NCBI RefSeq assembly: GCF_020886775.1
Contig: NZ_AP024525.1
Location: 372,001 to 436,000 of the forward strand
Direction of reading: 5' to 3'
Origin: Sinomonas cyclohexanicum
GTDB taxonomy: Bacteria; Actinomycetota; Actinomycetes; Actinomycetales; Micrococcaceae
DNA length: 64,000 nucleotides
Shown: positions 35,205-42,899 of the stretch, in pieces
Layout: each line of letters starts with the position of its first letter
How positions within the stretch are numbered: position 1 is the first letter of the stretch
The notes under the pieces: model-generated
The model's input: only the letters and a program-made list of their open reading frames with translations
The model's database searches: none
What the model was told of the DNA's origin: nothing
Program-made: the position numbers and the translations under genes

Positions 35205-36245
35205 ATGACAGAGCAGCTCCACCCGCAGGACGGCCCCGCCGGCCAGGACCCCGAGGAGTCCGATCTTCCGACGGGAATCGTGGTCGGGGTTGACGGCTCC
35301 GACCATGGCCGGTGCGCCCTCAAGTGGGCTGCCGGCGAGGCCAAGCGCCGCCGCCGCCCGCTCCACGTCGTCACCGCCTACAGTGTGCCGCTCTTCGCGG
35401 CGTCCGGGCTGGACGGCGGCTATGCGACGTTCGATGACACGGTGATCCGCGACGGCGCCGAGGCCGTCCTCAAGGAGGCCCTCGAGGAGCTCGGCGAGGT
35501 CGACGGCGTCGAGGTCACCTCGTCCGTCGAGTCCGGCGACGCGTCCGGCGTGCTACTCGAGTTCTCCAAGGCCGCCGAGCTGCTCGTCTTCGGGACCCGG
35601 GGCCGCGGCGGGTTCGTCGGCCGGCTCCTCGGGTCCGTGTCGAGCGCCCTGCCGGCCCACGCGCACTGCGCCACTGTGACCGTCCCGCTGCGCTTCGCCG
35701 AGCGGATCGGCGAGGAGATCGACGACAGGCACCTGCGCGAGGAGAAGGCCAAGGAAGGGCCGGCCAAGGTCGAGGACGTTGTCGCGGTGGGTGTCGACGG
35801 CTCCGACCAGGCGCGCGTGGCGGTCCTCGTCGCGGCCGAGGAGGCCATGATGATGGGCGTCCCGCTGCGCATCGTGTGCGCGGTGCCCCAGTTCAGCGGA
35901 AGCCTCGCGTGGGTCCCCGCTCCGGTGGACCGCGAGCAGCTGTTCCAGGACATCCGCGCCCAGCTCAAGGCGGGCACGGCCTGGCTGCAGAGCCATTTCC
36001 CGAACCTCGAGGTGCAGACGAGCCTCCTCGACGGCGCGCCCGTGGACGTCCTCGTCGAGGTGTCCCACACCGTGCAGCTCCTCGTGCTCGGCACGCGCGG
36101 CCGCGGCGGGTTCGCGGGCATGCTGCTGGGTTCGACGACGGACGGCGTGCTGCACCACTCGAAGGGCCCCGTGATGGTGGTCCCGGACCACGCCGACGAG
36201 CGTCTGGCAGACAGGGCCTCCTTCGGCCCGATGCTCGCCCCCTGA
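35205..36245 (+). CDS. Tandem-domain universal stress protein
   Basis: A 346-residue cytoplasmic protein of two USP domains. Domain 1 (about 23-165) has IVVGVDGSDHGRCALKWAAGEA and the ATP-binding GTRGRGGFVGRLLGSVSSAL; domain 2 (about 190-330) has VAVGVDGSDQARVAVLVAAEEA and GTRGRGGFAGMLLGSTTDGVLHH. Both contain the G-2X-G-9X-G(S/T) ATP motif, so this is the nucleotide-binding class, as in the dormancy-linked actinobacterial two-domain proteins. GAGGAGG lies six bases before the ATG. A TAGGCT (35176-35181) gives a possible -10 box, leaving a 274-base gap to the previous gene that otherwise shows nothing. Confidence 0.5.
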   Translation: MTEQLHPQDGPAGQDPEESDLPTGIVVGVDGSDHGRCALKWAAGEAKRRRRPLHVVTAYSVPLFAASGLDGGYATFDDTVIRDGAEAVLKEALEELGEVDGVEVTSSVESGDASGVLLEFSKAAELLVFGTRGRGGFVGRLLGSVSSALPAHAHCATVTVPLRFAERIGEEIDDRHLREEKAKEGPAKVEDVVAVGVDGSDQARVAVLVAAEEAMMMGVPLRIVCAVPQFSGSLAWVPAPVDREQLFQDIRAQLKAGTAWLQSHFPNLEVQTSLLDGAPVDVLVEVSHTVQLLVLGTRGRGGFAGMLLGSTTDGVLHHSKGPVMVVPDHADERLADRASFGPMLAP

Positions 36246-36280
36246 TCCGCATGACGCCGGGTATCGGGCTCTCGTGTGGC

Positions 36281-37228
36281 TCAGGCGTGCTGCTCCGGCT
36301 CGTGCTCCCGGTGTGAGGCCGGCTCGAGCTGGAAGGTGCAGTGCTCGGTGTCGAAGTGCTCGCCGAGGCAGTCCTGCAGCCGATCGAGCACGCGGTCCAT
36401 GCCCTCGGCGCCCAGCACGGAGTCTTCGACCACCACGTGGGCCGAGAACACCGGTACGCCGGAGGTGATGGTCCAGGCGTGGATGTCGTGCACGTCCACC
36501 ACGCCGGGCGCCGAGAGGACGTGCTCCCGGATCCGCTCGATGCTCAGGCCCTTTGGAGTGGCCTCGAGCAGCACGTCCACGACGTCGCGCAGGAGCGACC
36601 ACGCGCGCGGCACGATGAACACCGCGATGGCGAGCGACGCGATCGCGTCGGCCTGTACCCAGCCGGTCAGGACGATCACGACCCCGGCCACGATGACCGC
36701 GATCGAGCCGACGAGGTCGCCGAGCACCTCGAGGTAGGCCCCGCGGACGTTGAGGCTCTCCCGGTGGGCGCCGTGCAGGATCGCGAGGCCGCTGACATTC
36801 GCCGCTGCGCCGATGACGGCGCCCGTGAGCATCGGCGTGGTCTGGACTTCCGCTTCGCCCTGAAACCGTCGGATGCCCTCGATGAAGATCAGCACCGCGA
36901 TGACGATCAGCACGAGCGCGTTCGCGAGGGCGGCCAGGACCTCGGCGCGCTGATAGCCGAACGTGCGCTGGTCCGTGGCCGGCCGTGCGGCGATCCACGC
37001 GGCCGTCAGCGCGATCGCGAGGCCCGCGGCGTCGGAGAACATGTGCCCGGCGTCGGCCAGCAGGGCGAGGGAGCCGGAGATCAGGCCGGCGACGAGCTGG
37101 ACCACCACCACCGAGAGTGTGATGCCGAGTACGAGGATCAGGCGGCGCCGGTGGCGGCCCGTCGCCGTGGTCCCTGACAGCCCGTGGGAGTGCCCGTGCG
37201 CGTCGCCGGGCCCGTGCGAGTGGCCCAT
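36281..37228 (-). CDS. Cation diffusion facilitator (CzcD-like) metal exporter
   Basis: A 315-residue six-helix CDF protein that exports Zn2+, Co2+ or similar ions against protons. It has His-rich ends (GHSHGPGDAHGHSHG; SHREHEPEQHA), the metal site LLADAGHMFSDAAGLAIAL (HxxxD in helix 2) and, in helix 5, YLEVLGDLVGSIAV, where Glu occupies the place of the first His. A cytoplasmic ferredoxin-like domain follows residue 215 (GVVDVHDIHAWTITSGVPVFSAHVVVE). It starts one base after the stop of the metallopeptidase gene and is probably co-transcribed with it. Confidence 0.5.
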   Translation of the reverse strand: MGHSHGPGDAHGHSHGLSGTTATGRHRRRLILVLGITLSVVVVQLVAGLISGSLALLADAGHMFSDAAGLAIALTAAWIAARPATDQRTFGYQRAEVLAALANALVLIVIAVLIFIEGIRRFQGEAEVQTTPMLTGAVIGAAANVSGLAILHGAHRESLNVRGAYLEVLGDLVGSIAVIVAGVVIVLTGWVQADAIASLAIAVFIVPRAWSLLRDVVDVLLEATPKGLSIERIREHVLSAPGVVDVHDIHAWTITSGVPVFSAHVVVEDSVLGAEGMDRVLDRLQDCLGEHFDTEHCTFQLEPASHREHEPEQHA

Positions 37229-37229
37229 G

Positions 37230-37604
37230 TCAGCCCCAGCCCAGCTCGTGGAGGCGCGCGTCGTCGATCCCGAAGTGGTGGGCGAACTCGTGCACCACGG
37301 TTACCGTGATCTCCTCGATGACCTCGTCCCGGGATGAGCAGATCTCGAGGATCGGCTCGCGGAAGATGGTGATCCGGTCGGGCAGGGAGCCTGCGGCATA
37401 CCACTCGCCGCGCTCGGTCAGCGGGATGCCCTCGTACAGGCCCAGCAGCACCACGTCCGGGTCGTCCCCGCGCCGCGGGATGTAGTGGTCCTCGATGAAC
37501 ACGGCCACGTTGTCCATGTGCTTCGCGATGCGACGCGGGATCGCCTCGAGGGCGGCGTCCACCGCCTCCTCGAACTCGTCCTCGGTCATCCACGCCGCGT
37601 CCAT
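37230..37604 (-). CDS. Metallopeptidase-like (minimal gluzincin) family protein
   Basis: A 124-residue protein with the zinc motif HEFAHHFGIDDARLHELGWG at its C-terminus (HExxH with a third acidic ligand), the pattern of the small DUF1025/'metallopeptidase family' proteins widespread in actinobacteria. The N-terminal part EDEFEEAVDAALEAIPRRIAKHMDNVAVFIED is also typical. Substrate unknown; cytoplasmic. ATG at 37604 is chosen because TAGAGT lies 13-8 bases upstream; a GTG two codons earlier is possible. It precedes the CDF gene by one base. Confidence 0.5.
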   Translation of the reverse strand: MDAAWMTEDEFEEAVDAALEAIPRRIAKHMDNVAVFIEDHYIPRRGDDPDVVLLGLYEGIPLTERGEWYAAGSLPDRITIFREPILEICSSRDEVIEEITVTVVHEFAHHFGIDDARLHELGWG

Positions 37605-37624
37605 GCCCACAACTCTACTGAGCG

Positions 37625-37686
37625 CCCCGGATCCCGGCGCGCCCAGGCCGCCGCACCCCGGACCCCGGCGCGCCCAGGCCGCCGCA
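37625..37686. repeat. Two-copy 31-bp tandem repeat
   Basis: Units 37625-37655 and 37656-37686 differ at one position (GGATCCC against GGACCCC). They lie immediately upstream of the tRNA-Glu promoter and look like a simple slippage duplication. Confidence 0.5.
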
Positions 37687-37693
37687 CCGGGAT

Positions 37694-37723
37694 TTGTCTG
37701 GCCAGAGCGGGGCGCCCTATAGT
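37694..37723 (+). promoter_or_regulatory. Promoter of tRNA-Glu
   Basis: TTGTCT (37694-37699) and TATAGT (37718-37723) are separated by 18 bases; the inferred transcript starts about 10 bases before the tRNA 5' end. Confidence 0.5.
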
Positions 37724-37738
37724 TTGATGGTCTAGCTG

Positions 37739-37811
<73 letters not shown>

Positions 37812-37827
37812 CGCACGGATCTGGATT

Positions 37828-37856
37828 TTGGACGGGCCTGAAAGGTCTGCTAGGAT
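37828..37856 (+). promoter_or_regulatory. Promoter of tRNA-Asp
   Basis: TTGGAC (37828-37833) and TAGGAT (37851-37856) with 17-base spacing lie upstream of the tRNA-Asp/tRNA-Phe pair. The transcript leader contains a segment antisense to the tRNA-Asp T-arm (37870-37887). Confidence 0.5.
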
Positions 37857-37894
37857 CTAAGTCTTGTGAGCGGGGCTCGAACCCGCGAAAACAA

Positions 37895-37968
37895 GGCCCT
37901 GTAGCGCAGTTGGTTAGCGCGCCGCCCTGTCACGGCGGAGGTCGCGGGTTCAAGTCCCGTCAGGGTCG
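37895..37968 (+). tRNA. tRNA-Asp (anticodon GTC)
   Basis: A 74-base cloverleaf: acceptor GGCCCTG with CAGGGTC, anticodon stem CCGCC/GGCGG with loop CTGTCAC giving GTC, and T-arm GCGGGTTCAAGTCCCGT. It is probably co-transcribed with tRNA-Phe 50 bases downstream. Confidence 0.5.
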
Positions 37969-38018
37969 CTTCGGCGACATGACCACGGTCAGGTTGTCTT
38001 TCGGTGAGAGATCATCGA

Positions 38019-38091
38019 GGCTCTGTAGCTCAGTTGGTAGAGCGTTCGACTGAAAATCGAAAGGTCACCGGATCGACGCCGGTCGGAGCCA
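38019..38091 (+). tRNA. tRNA-Phe (anticodon GAA)
   Basis: A 73-base cloverleaf: acceptor GGCTCTG with CGGAGCC, D-arm AGCTCAGTTGGTAGAGC, anticodon stem TTCGA/TCGAA with loop CTGAAAA giving GAA. The T-arm is ACCGG-ATCGACG-CCGGT, so the T-loop begins with A instead of the usual T54. It is followed by a strong terminator. Confidence 0.5.
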
Positions 38092-38096
38092 CATCG

Positions 38097-38126
38097 GAAA
38101 GGCCCCCGCAATCGCGGGGGCCTTTC
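38097..38126 (+). terminator. Terminator of the tRNA operon
   Basis: A perfect 13-bp stem (GAAAGGCCCCCGC / GCGGGGGCCTTTC) with loop AATC lies 5 bases after tRNA-Phe. Read on the minus strand it could also serve the convergent MFS gene. Confidence 0.5.
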
Positions 38127-38175
38127 GCGTTTCCGGATCGGTTGCCCGGCCGGCGTGGTGCGCGGCCAGCTCTGG

Positions 38176-39582
38176 TCAGGACCGCCGGGGCCGGACCGCG
38201 AGCCCCACGGCGGCCGCGAGTGCGATCGCCGAGAGCACCGCGGCGGAGAGGAACCCGGCCCGGCCGCCCACGAGGAAGTCGCCCGGCACCGCGAACGCAG
38301 CGTAGGTCGAGGCGACGATCGCGAGGCCCACGGCCCCGCCGAGCTGCTGCATGGTCTGGAAGAGGCCGGACGCGGAGCCCGCGTGCTCGGGCTCGACGTC
38401 CCGCAGGGCCAGTGCGGTGAGCGGCATGAACGTCATGCCAGCCGAGATGCCGGTGAACAGCAGCGCGGCGACCACCACGGCGAACGGCGTGTCGCTGCGC
38501 AGCTGCGTGAGGGGAAGGAACCCGACCACGCGCAGCAGGGCACCGCCGAGGACCAGCCGCTCTGCCCCGAAGCGCGCGACCAGGCCCGGGATGACCCGCG
38601 ACATCACGAAGATGCTCAGCGGCATCGGCAGGAACGCGAGGCCCGTCACAAGCGGCGAGAGGTGCAGCACGTCCTCGAGGTACTGGACCGTGAGGAAGAA
38701 CATCGCGAGCATGCCGCCGAACGTGGCGGCCATCGCGGCGAGCGCGCTGATCCGGCTCGCGCTGCGCAGCAGCCGTGGCTGGAGCAGCGGGTGGGCCACG
38801 CGGAGCTCGGTGACGCCGAGGACCGCGAGGAGCACGACGCCGGCCACGAGGCCGCCGATGGTGCGGGCATCGTGCCAGCCGAAGTCGGCGGCCTGGAGCA
38901 GGCCCCAGACGATGGCGACGGCCCCGCCCGTGGCGGTCACGGCGCCGAGCACGTCGAAGCGGCCGGTTCGGCGGGGCGTCTCGTCGACGAACCGCGGGAC
39001 CGCGAGAAGGATCGCGACGCCGATCGGTACGTTGATGAACAGCGTCCAGCGCCACGTGGCGGCGTCGGTGAGGATCCCACCGAGGATGAGCCCGAGTGCG
39101 CCTCCCATCGAGGCGATCGCGGAGAAGAGGGCGAGCGCGCGGTTGCGTGCGCCGTCGTCCTTCGCGGTGGTGGTGATGAGGGCCAGGACGTTCGGTGCGG
39201 CGAACGCCGCGCCGAGGCCTTGGAGGGCCCGGGCGGCCACGAGTAGGAGGGGAGTGGTGGCGAGTCCGCCGAGGAGCGAGAAGGCGGTGAAGGCGGCGAC
39301 GCCCACGAGGAACGTTCGGCGCCTGCCGAGCACGTCCCCGACGCGGCCTCCGAGCAGGAGGACGCCGCCGAACGCGAGGGCGTAGCCGTTGAGGACCCAA
39401 CTGAGATCGGCGGGGGCGAAGCCGAGGTCGCGGGCGATGTGCGGGAGTGCCACGTTCACGACCGTCCCGTCGAGGACGAGCATGAGCTGGGCGAGCATGA
39501 CGAGCCAGAGGCCGGTGGTCCCGGCGCGGTGGGTGGTTGGCGCTGCGGTTGCGGGCGCGCGGGCTGCGAGGGTGAATGGCAT
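38176..39582 (-). CDS. MFS multidrug exporter, DHA2 (14-helix) type
   Basis: A 468-residue exporter. Helix 1 carries LVMLAQLMLVLDGTVVNVALPHIARDLGF, the DHA2 motif D1; the loop GGRVGDVLGRRRTFL is motif A; and SMGGALGLILGGILTDAATWRWTLFINVPIG is motif C followed by the WRW(I/L)F(xI)NVPIG signature. This group pumps out cationic drugs, dyes or antibiotics with protons. Start at 39582 gives a protein aligned to the family. A minus-strand promoter TTGCAA-N17-TATAGT (39675-39647) has a perfect palindrome in its spacer, and the divergent TetR gene is the probable repressor. Confidence 0.5.
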   Translation of the reverse strand: MPFTLAARAPATAAPTTHRAGTTGLWLVMLAQLMLVLDGTVVNVALPHIARDLGFAPADLSWVLNGYALAFGGVLLLGGRVGDVLGRRRTFLVGVAAFTAFSLLGGLATTPLLLVAARALQGLGAAFAAPNVLALITTTAKDDGARNRALALFSAIASMGGALGLILGGILTDAATWRWTLFINVPIGVAILLAVPRFVDETPRRTGRFDVLGAVTATGGAVAIVWGLLQAADFGWHDARTIGGLVAGVVLLAVLGVTELRVAHPLLQPRLLRSASRISALAAMAATFGGMLAMFFLTVQYLEDVLHLSPLVTGLAFLPMPLSIFVMSRVIPGLVARFGAERLVLGGALLRVVGFLPLTQLRSDTPFAVVVAALLFTGISAGMTFMPLTALALRDVEPEHAGSASGLFQTMQQLGGAVGLAIVASTYAAFAVPGDFLVGGRAGFLSAAVLSAIALAAAVGLAVRPRRS

Positions 39583-39620
39583 GGGGAAGTGTCCTGTTCT
39601 GGCCGATGGGCTGACGTACA

Positions 39621-39675
39621 CTAAGAGGAGAGAGGCTCCGCTTAGAACTATACGGAGAGACTCTCCGCTTTGCAA
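39621..39675. promoter_or_regulatory. TetR operator pair and MFS promoter
   Basis: The minus-strand promoter TTGCAA (39675-39670), N17, TATAGT (39652-39647) contains the perfect palindrome CGGAGAGACTCTCCG (39653-39667). A second, imperfect palindrome at 39621-39645 (CTAAGaGGAG...GCTCCgCTTAG) covers the expected transcription start. Both carry CTCCGCTT boxes, so a TetR dimer pair is likely to bind. Confidence 0.5.
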
Positions 39676-39713
39676 CCGCTTCTGCGCAGTTCTTTCTGGG
39701 AAGGTGTTGTTCC

Positions 39714-40262
39714 GTGCGCGCTGACGCCCGCCGAAACCGCGATCGCATCGTCGAGATCGCGCGTGCCCTGTTCAAGGCCAAGGGCTTCAACGAGGTCTCG
39801 ATGGACGAGGTCGCCAAGGCCGCCGAGGTCGGCGCCGGGACCCTCTACCGCCACTTCCCCACCAAGGACGCGCTCTATGACGCCGTCCTCGAGGCCTGGA
39901 CGGACCGCGTCAACGCCGCGGTGGACCAGGCCCTCGCGCTCGATGCCCCCGCGCGGGAACGCCTCCTGAGCTGGTTCGCCGACTACGTGGACCTGCTCAA
40001 CGGCCACAAGGGTGCGGCCGCGCGCATCACCCTCGCGCTCGGCGACGCCGGATCACCGTTCGCGGCCAAGTGCACGAGGTACCTCACGGCGAACCAGCGC
40101 GTCATCGACGAGCTCGGTCCGGCCCTCCGCCCCGGCGTCAGCGCCATGGAGGTCTCCCGGCTTGTTGGCGCGGTGGCGGCCGTGGCCGATGCGAGCGAGA
40201 TCCCGCGCGAGGAGATCGCCTCGATGCTCGGGGTCGTCGCCGACGGGCTCGTGGCCCCCTGA
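39714..40262 (+). CDS. TetR-family transcriptional regulator, likely repressor of the MFS exporter
   Basis: A 182-residue TetR protein. The helix-turn-helix is RDRIVEIARALFKAKGFNEVSMDEVAKAAEVGAGTLYRHFPTKDALYDAVLEAW (about residues 9-62), followed by a helical ligand-binding domain with the TetR_C-like segment GAAARITLALGDAGSPF. GTG start at 39714 with a weak AAGG upstream. It diverges from the MFS exporter and two palindromes separate them. The 169 bases to the next gene hold no clear feature. Confidence 0.5.
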   Translation: MRADARRNRDRIVEIARALFKAKGFNEVSMDEVAKAAEVGAGTLYRHFPTKDALYDAVLEAWTDRVNAAVDQALALDAPARERLLSWFADYVDLLNGHKGAAARITLALGDAGSPFAAKCTRYLTANQRVIDELGPALRPGVSAMEVSRLVGAVAAVADASEIPREEIASMLGVVADGLVAP

Positions 40263-40431
40263 CGAGCGGCCCCTGGGGGCCTTACGTCACGGGGCTTTGG
40301 GCCGTAGTGGGCCCGGTGCCGCCCGCGTAGCGTCGGAGGTGGCCCGGCCCCAGCGCTCCATAGCGGCTTCAGCTGCCGCACCACGCGCCGTCGGCGGCGT
40401 CCGGGCTGCTGCTTCGCGTGAGGAGAATCCG

Positions 40432-40881
40432 ATGGGCCACATCAAGGTGAGCATTCCAATCGACGCGCCGGTCGAGCGCGTCGTCGATGTCGCGACCGAC
40501 CCCCGGCACTGGGCGTCGTGGTGGGTCAACCTCGGCGAGGCCGAGAAGATCGAGGGCGACGGCGGTGTGGGAACCGTCGTCGAGCACAAGTACCTCATGG
40601 CGGGGGTCCCCTTCCATGTCACCACGCGCGTGACCGAGAACGCGCCGACGCCGACCGGCGGGCAGCACGTCCGCATCCAGTTCGATGGCCCGCTCAAGGG
40701 GTGGCAGACCTGGGACTACGAGCCGCGCGACGGCGGAACGAACGTCACCGCGGAGTTCGACTACAACGTCCCGGGAAGTGCAATCGGCAAGTTCGCGGAC
40801 GAGCTCATCATCGAGCGCATGCAGCAGCGGGCGCGCGAGCAGACCCTCGATAACCTCAAGCTCCTGGTCGAAGCGGGCTGA
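40432..40881 (+). CDS. SRPBCC-family (START-like) ligand-binding protein
   Basis: A 149-residue protein of the polyketide cyclase/START-like fold: HIKVSIPIDAPVERVVDVATDPRHWASWWVNLGEAEKIEGDGGVGTVVEHKYLMAG, then GPLKGWQTWDYEPRDGGTNVTAEFDYNVPG and a long C-terminal helix IIERMQQRAREQTLDNLKLLVEAG, which caps the hydrophobic cavity in this family. GAGGAG lies six bases before the ATG. The ligand, probably a lipid or aromatic compound, is unknown. The next gene (serine hydrolase) starts 24 bases downstream and may be in the same operon. Confidence 0.5.
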   Translation: MGHIKVSIPIDAPVERVVDVATDPRHWASWWVNLGEAEKIEGDGGVGTVVEHKYLMAGVPFHVTTRVTENAPTPTGGQHVRIQFDGPLKGWQTWDYEPRDGGTNVTAEFDYNVPGSAIGKFADELIIERMQQRAREQTLDNLKLLVEAG

Positions 40882-40905
40882 CGCTCGGGGGACCCCTGAA
40901 ACGCC

Positions 40906-42111
40906 ATGGCCTTCTACGAGGCGGAGCAGACCGCCGTCCACGGCTACGTGTCGACCGAGTTCAGCCGCGTGTGGGCGGCGTTCGCTGACAACTTCGCGGA
41001 GCGGGGCGAGCTCGGCGCGGCGTGCTGCATCTACCATCGCGGGCGCAGGGTCGTGGACCTGTGGGGCGGGATCCGGGACAAGGGGACCGGCGCGCCTTGG
41101 GAAGAGGGCACGATGGCCCTCGTGTTCTCCGCCACCAAGGGGATGGCCGCCCTGACCATGGCCCTGGCCCATTCCCGCGGCTGGCTCGACTACGACGAGC
41201 GTGTCTGCACGTACTGGCCGGAGTTCGCCCAGAACGGCAAGGAACGGATCACCGTCCGGCAGCTCCTCGCGCACCAGGCGGGGCTCTTCGGGTTCGACGA
41301 GCCTGTGGACAGGGCCGTCATCGCGGACCTTGACCGACTGGCCGGGGTCATGGCCCGCCAGCGGCCCGAGTGGCCCCCGGGAACCCGCCAAGCGTACCAC
41401 GCGATCAGTCTAGGCTTCTACGAGGGCGAGATCATCCGCCGCGTCGACCCGCGGCACCGTACTCTTGGGCGGGTCTTCCAGGAGGAGATCGCCGAGCGGC
41501 TCGGGGAGGAGTTCTACATCGACCTCCCGGAGGACATCCCCGACGGCCGTCTCGCTCCGCTCGTGCTGCGCAACCCGTTCCGTAACCTGCTCGGGCTCTC
41601 GCCCCGGCTGGCGGTGGCGGCGTTCTCGAAGCGCTCGGTGCTGTACCGCTCGGTCATCGCGAATCCTGGGACCCTCGTCGCGTTGGACCCGCGGCGGGTC
41701 TACGCGCGGGGCCTCGAGGTGCCGTCGGGCGGCGGCGTCGGGACGGCGCGGGCCCTCGCCCACGCGTACGGAGTGATGGCCGACGGCGGTGCCGAGCTCG
41801 GCCTGCTGCCCGCGACTCTCGCGGAGCTCAGCGCCCTGCCGATCCCGCCGGAGCACGGCTTCCACGACGAGTGCATGGGCGCGGACCTCCGCTTCTCCCT
41901 CGGCTTCATGCGGCCCAGCCCGGTCTGGCGCTTCGGCGGGCCGCGTTCGTTCGGCGCCCCCGGGGCCGGGGGGTCGTTCGGGTATGCCGATCCGGACGCC
42001 GGGATCGGCTACGCGTACGTGTGTAACCGGATGGGCGAGTCGAAGGACGATCCCCGCGACGTCGCCCTCCGCGCCGCTATGGACGCGAGCCTCGCGGACC
42101 TCAGCGTGTGA
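40906..42111 (+). CDS. Serine hydrolase of the class C beta-lactamase/esterase family
   Basis: A 401-residue penicillin-binding-protein-fold hydrolase of the EstB/LACTB type. The nucleophile motif SxxK is FSATKGM (about residues 75-81), the second motif is the YHA of RQAYHAISLGFYEGEIIRRV, and a Gly-rich GAPGAGGSFGYADPDAGIGYAYVCNRM forms the third active-site strand. WPPGTRQAYHA and LLAHQAGL are common in carboxylesterases of this family. No signal peptide, so cytoplasmic esterase activity is more likely than beta-lactamase activity. Its end overlaps, tail to tail, the convergent E2-like gene by 11 bases. Confidence 0.5.
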   Translation: MAFYEAEQTAVHGYVSTEFSRVWAAFADNFAERGELGAACCIYHRGRRVVDLWGGIRDKGTGAPWEEGTMALVFSATKGMAALTMALAHSRGWLDYDERVCTYWPEFAQNGKERITVRQLLAHQAGLFGFDEPVDRAVIADLDRLAGVMARQRPEWPPGTRQAYHAISLGFYEGEIIRRVDPRHRTLGRVFQEEIAERLGEEFYIDLPEDIPDGRLAPLVLRNPFRNLLGLSPRLAVAAFSKRSVLYRSVIANPGTLVALDPRRVYARGLEVPSGGGVGTARALAHAYGVMADGGAELGLLPATLAELSALPIPPEHGFHDECMGADLRFSLGFMRPSPVWRFGGPRSFGAPGAGGSFGYADPDAGIGYAYVCNRMGESKDDPRDVALRAAMDASLADLSV

Positions 42112-42895
42112 CCGCCGCCCGCACCGACTCGCCTGCTGCGAGGAGCTCGAGCAGACGGGATGTGAAGCGCGCGGCAGGCGCGCCGTCGATCACGTCGTGG
42201 TCCACGGTAAGCGTGATCCGCCCGATCTCCTTCTCGACCACCCGCCCGTCCTCGAACCGCGGCTCGAGGCTGATGCCCCCGATCGTCACTGCCAGCGTCC
42301 CGGCTCCCGGGCTCACGGCCCACCCCGCGGCGCCGGTTCCCATGCCCACGTTGTTGACGCCCGCTACGCCCAGCCGCAGCGCCCAGGGGATGCTCTGGCC
42401 CATCCACCGCATGAGCCACGGGACGGCGACCATGGGGATCGCGCCGAGCCAGCGCTGCCCGGGAATGACGTCCGGAGGTCCCTGCTGGGCGGCACGGATC
42501 TCGTCGTGGATGTCGCGCAGGGACTTGGTGTCGGCGTGCCGGATGGGCAGGTAGCTCACCGCCGACTGCCCGCCGACATTCCGCTCCACGAGGACCTCGA
42601 TGATGACCTCGTCGAGGAACACGACCGTGCGCCCGTGGCGCAGCGCGTTCAGGCGCGGGAACTCGGCCAGGGCACGGGCCGCGCACGTGACCACGTACGC
42701 GGTGAAGGAGAGGTGCTCCCCTGTGCGCTCGAAGTGCTCCCGCAGGGCGGCCCGTGGCATCGTGAGGTCCGCCTCGACGAGCCCGTACATGAGATGGCGC
42801 CTCCGCGCTACCTCCTGGCCGGCGGCGAGGGCACGCCGGTCCCTCGTGAGCCGCTCGACCCGGTAACCGCCGTGACCGTGCACCGGCGCGTCCAT
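42101..42895 (-). CDS. Stand-alone 2-oxoacid dehydrogenase E2-type acyltransferase domain
   Basis: A 264-residue protein corresponding to the catalytic (trimeric CAT-fold) domain of dihydrolipoamide acyltransferases, without lipoyl or peripheral-subunit-binding domains. The active-site motif is LTVDHDVIDGAPAARFTSRL near residues 230-250 (HxxxDG), preceded by AVTIGGISLEPRFEDG. The N-terminus LMYGLVEADLTMPRAAL also matches the family. It starts four bases after the caspase-fusion stop, whose TGA lies inside this gene's ribosome-binding region (GAGGAGTGACCCGATG), so translation is coupled. Its acyl donor and its role beside a caspase are unknown; lone E2-like domains are common in actinobacteria. 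Confidence 0.5.
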   Translation of the reverse strand: MDAPVHGHGGYRVERLTRDRRALAAGQEVARRRHLMYGLVEADLTMPRAALREHFERTGEHLSFTAYVVTCAARALAEFPRLNALRHGRTVVFLDEVIIEVLVERNVGGQSAVSYLPIRHADTKSLRDIHDEIRAAQQGPPDVIPGQRWLGAIPMVAVPWLMRWMGQSIPWALRLGVAGVNNVGMGTGAAGWAVSPGAGTLAVTIGGISLEPRFEDGRVVEKEIGRITLTVDHDVIDGAPAARFTSRLLELLAAGESVRAAVTR

Positions 42896-42899
42896 CGGG

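Noticed and set aside
38019-38126. Integration site at the tRNA-Phe 3' end
   Set aside because: No duplicated tRNA end, integrase or mobile genes are nearby; the following sequence is an ordinary terminator and an MFS gene.
40906-42111. Class C beta-lactamase (resistance gene)
   Set aside because: No signal peptide, and the motifs are those of EstB-like esterases.
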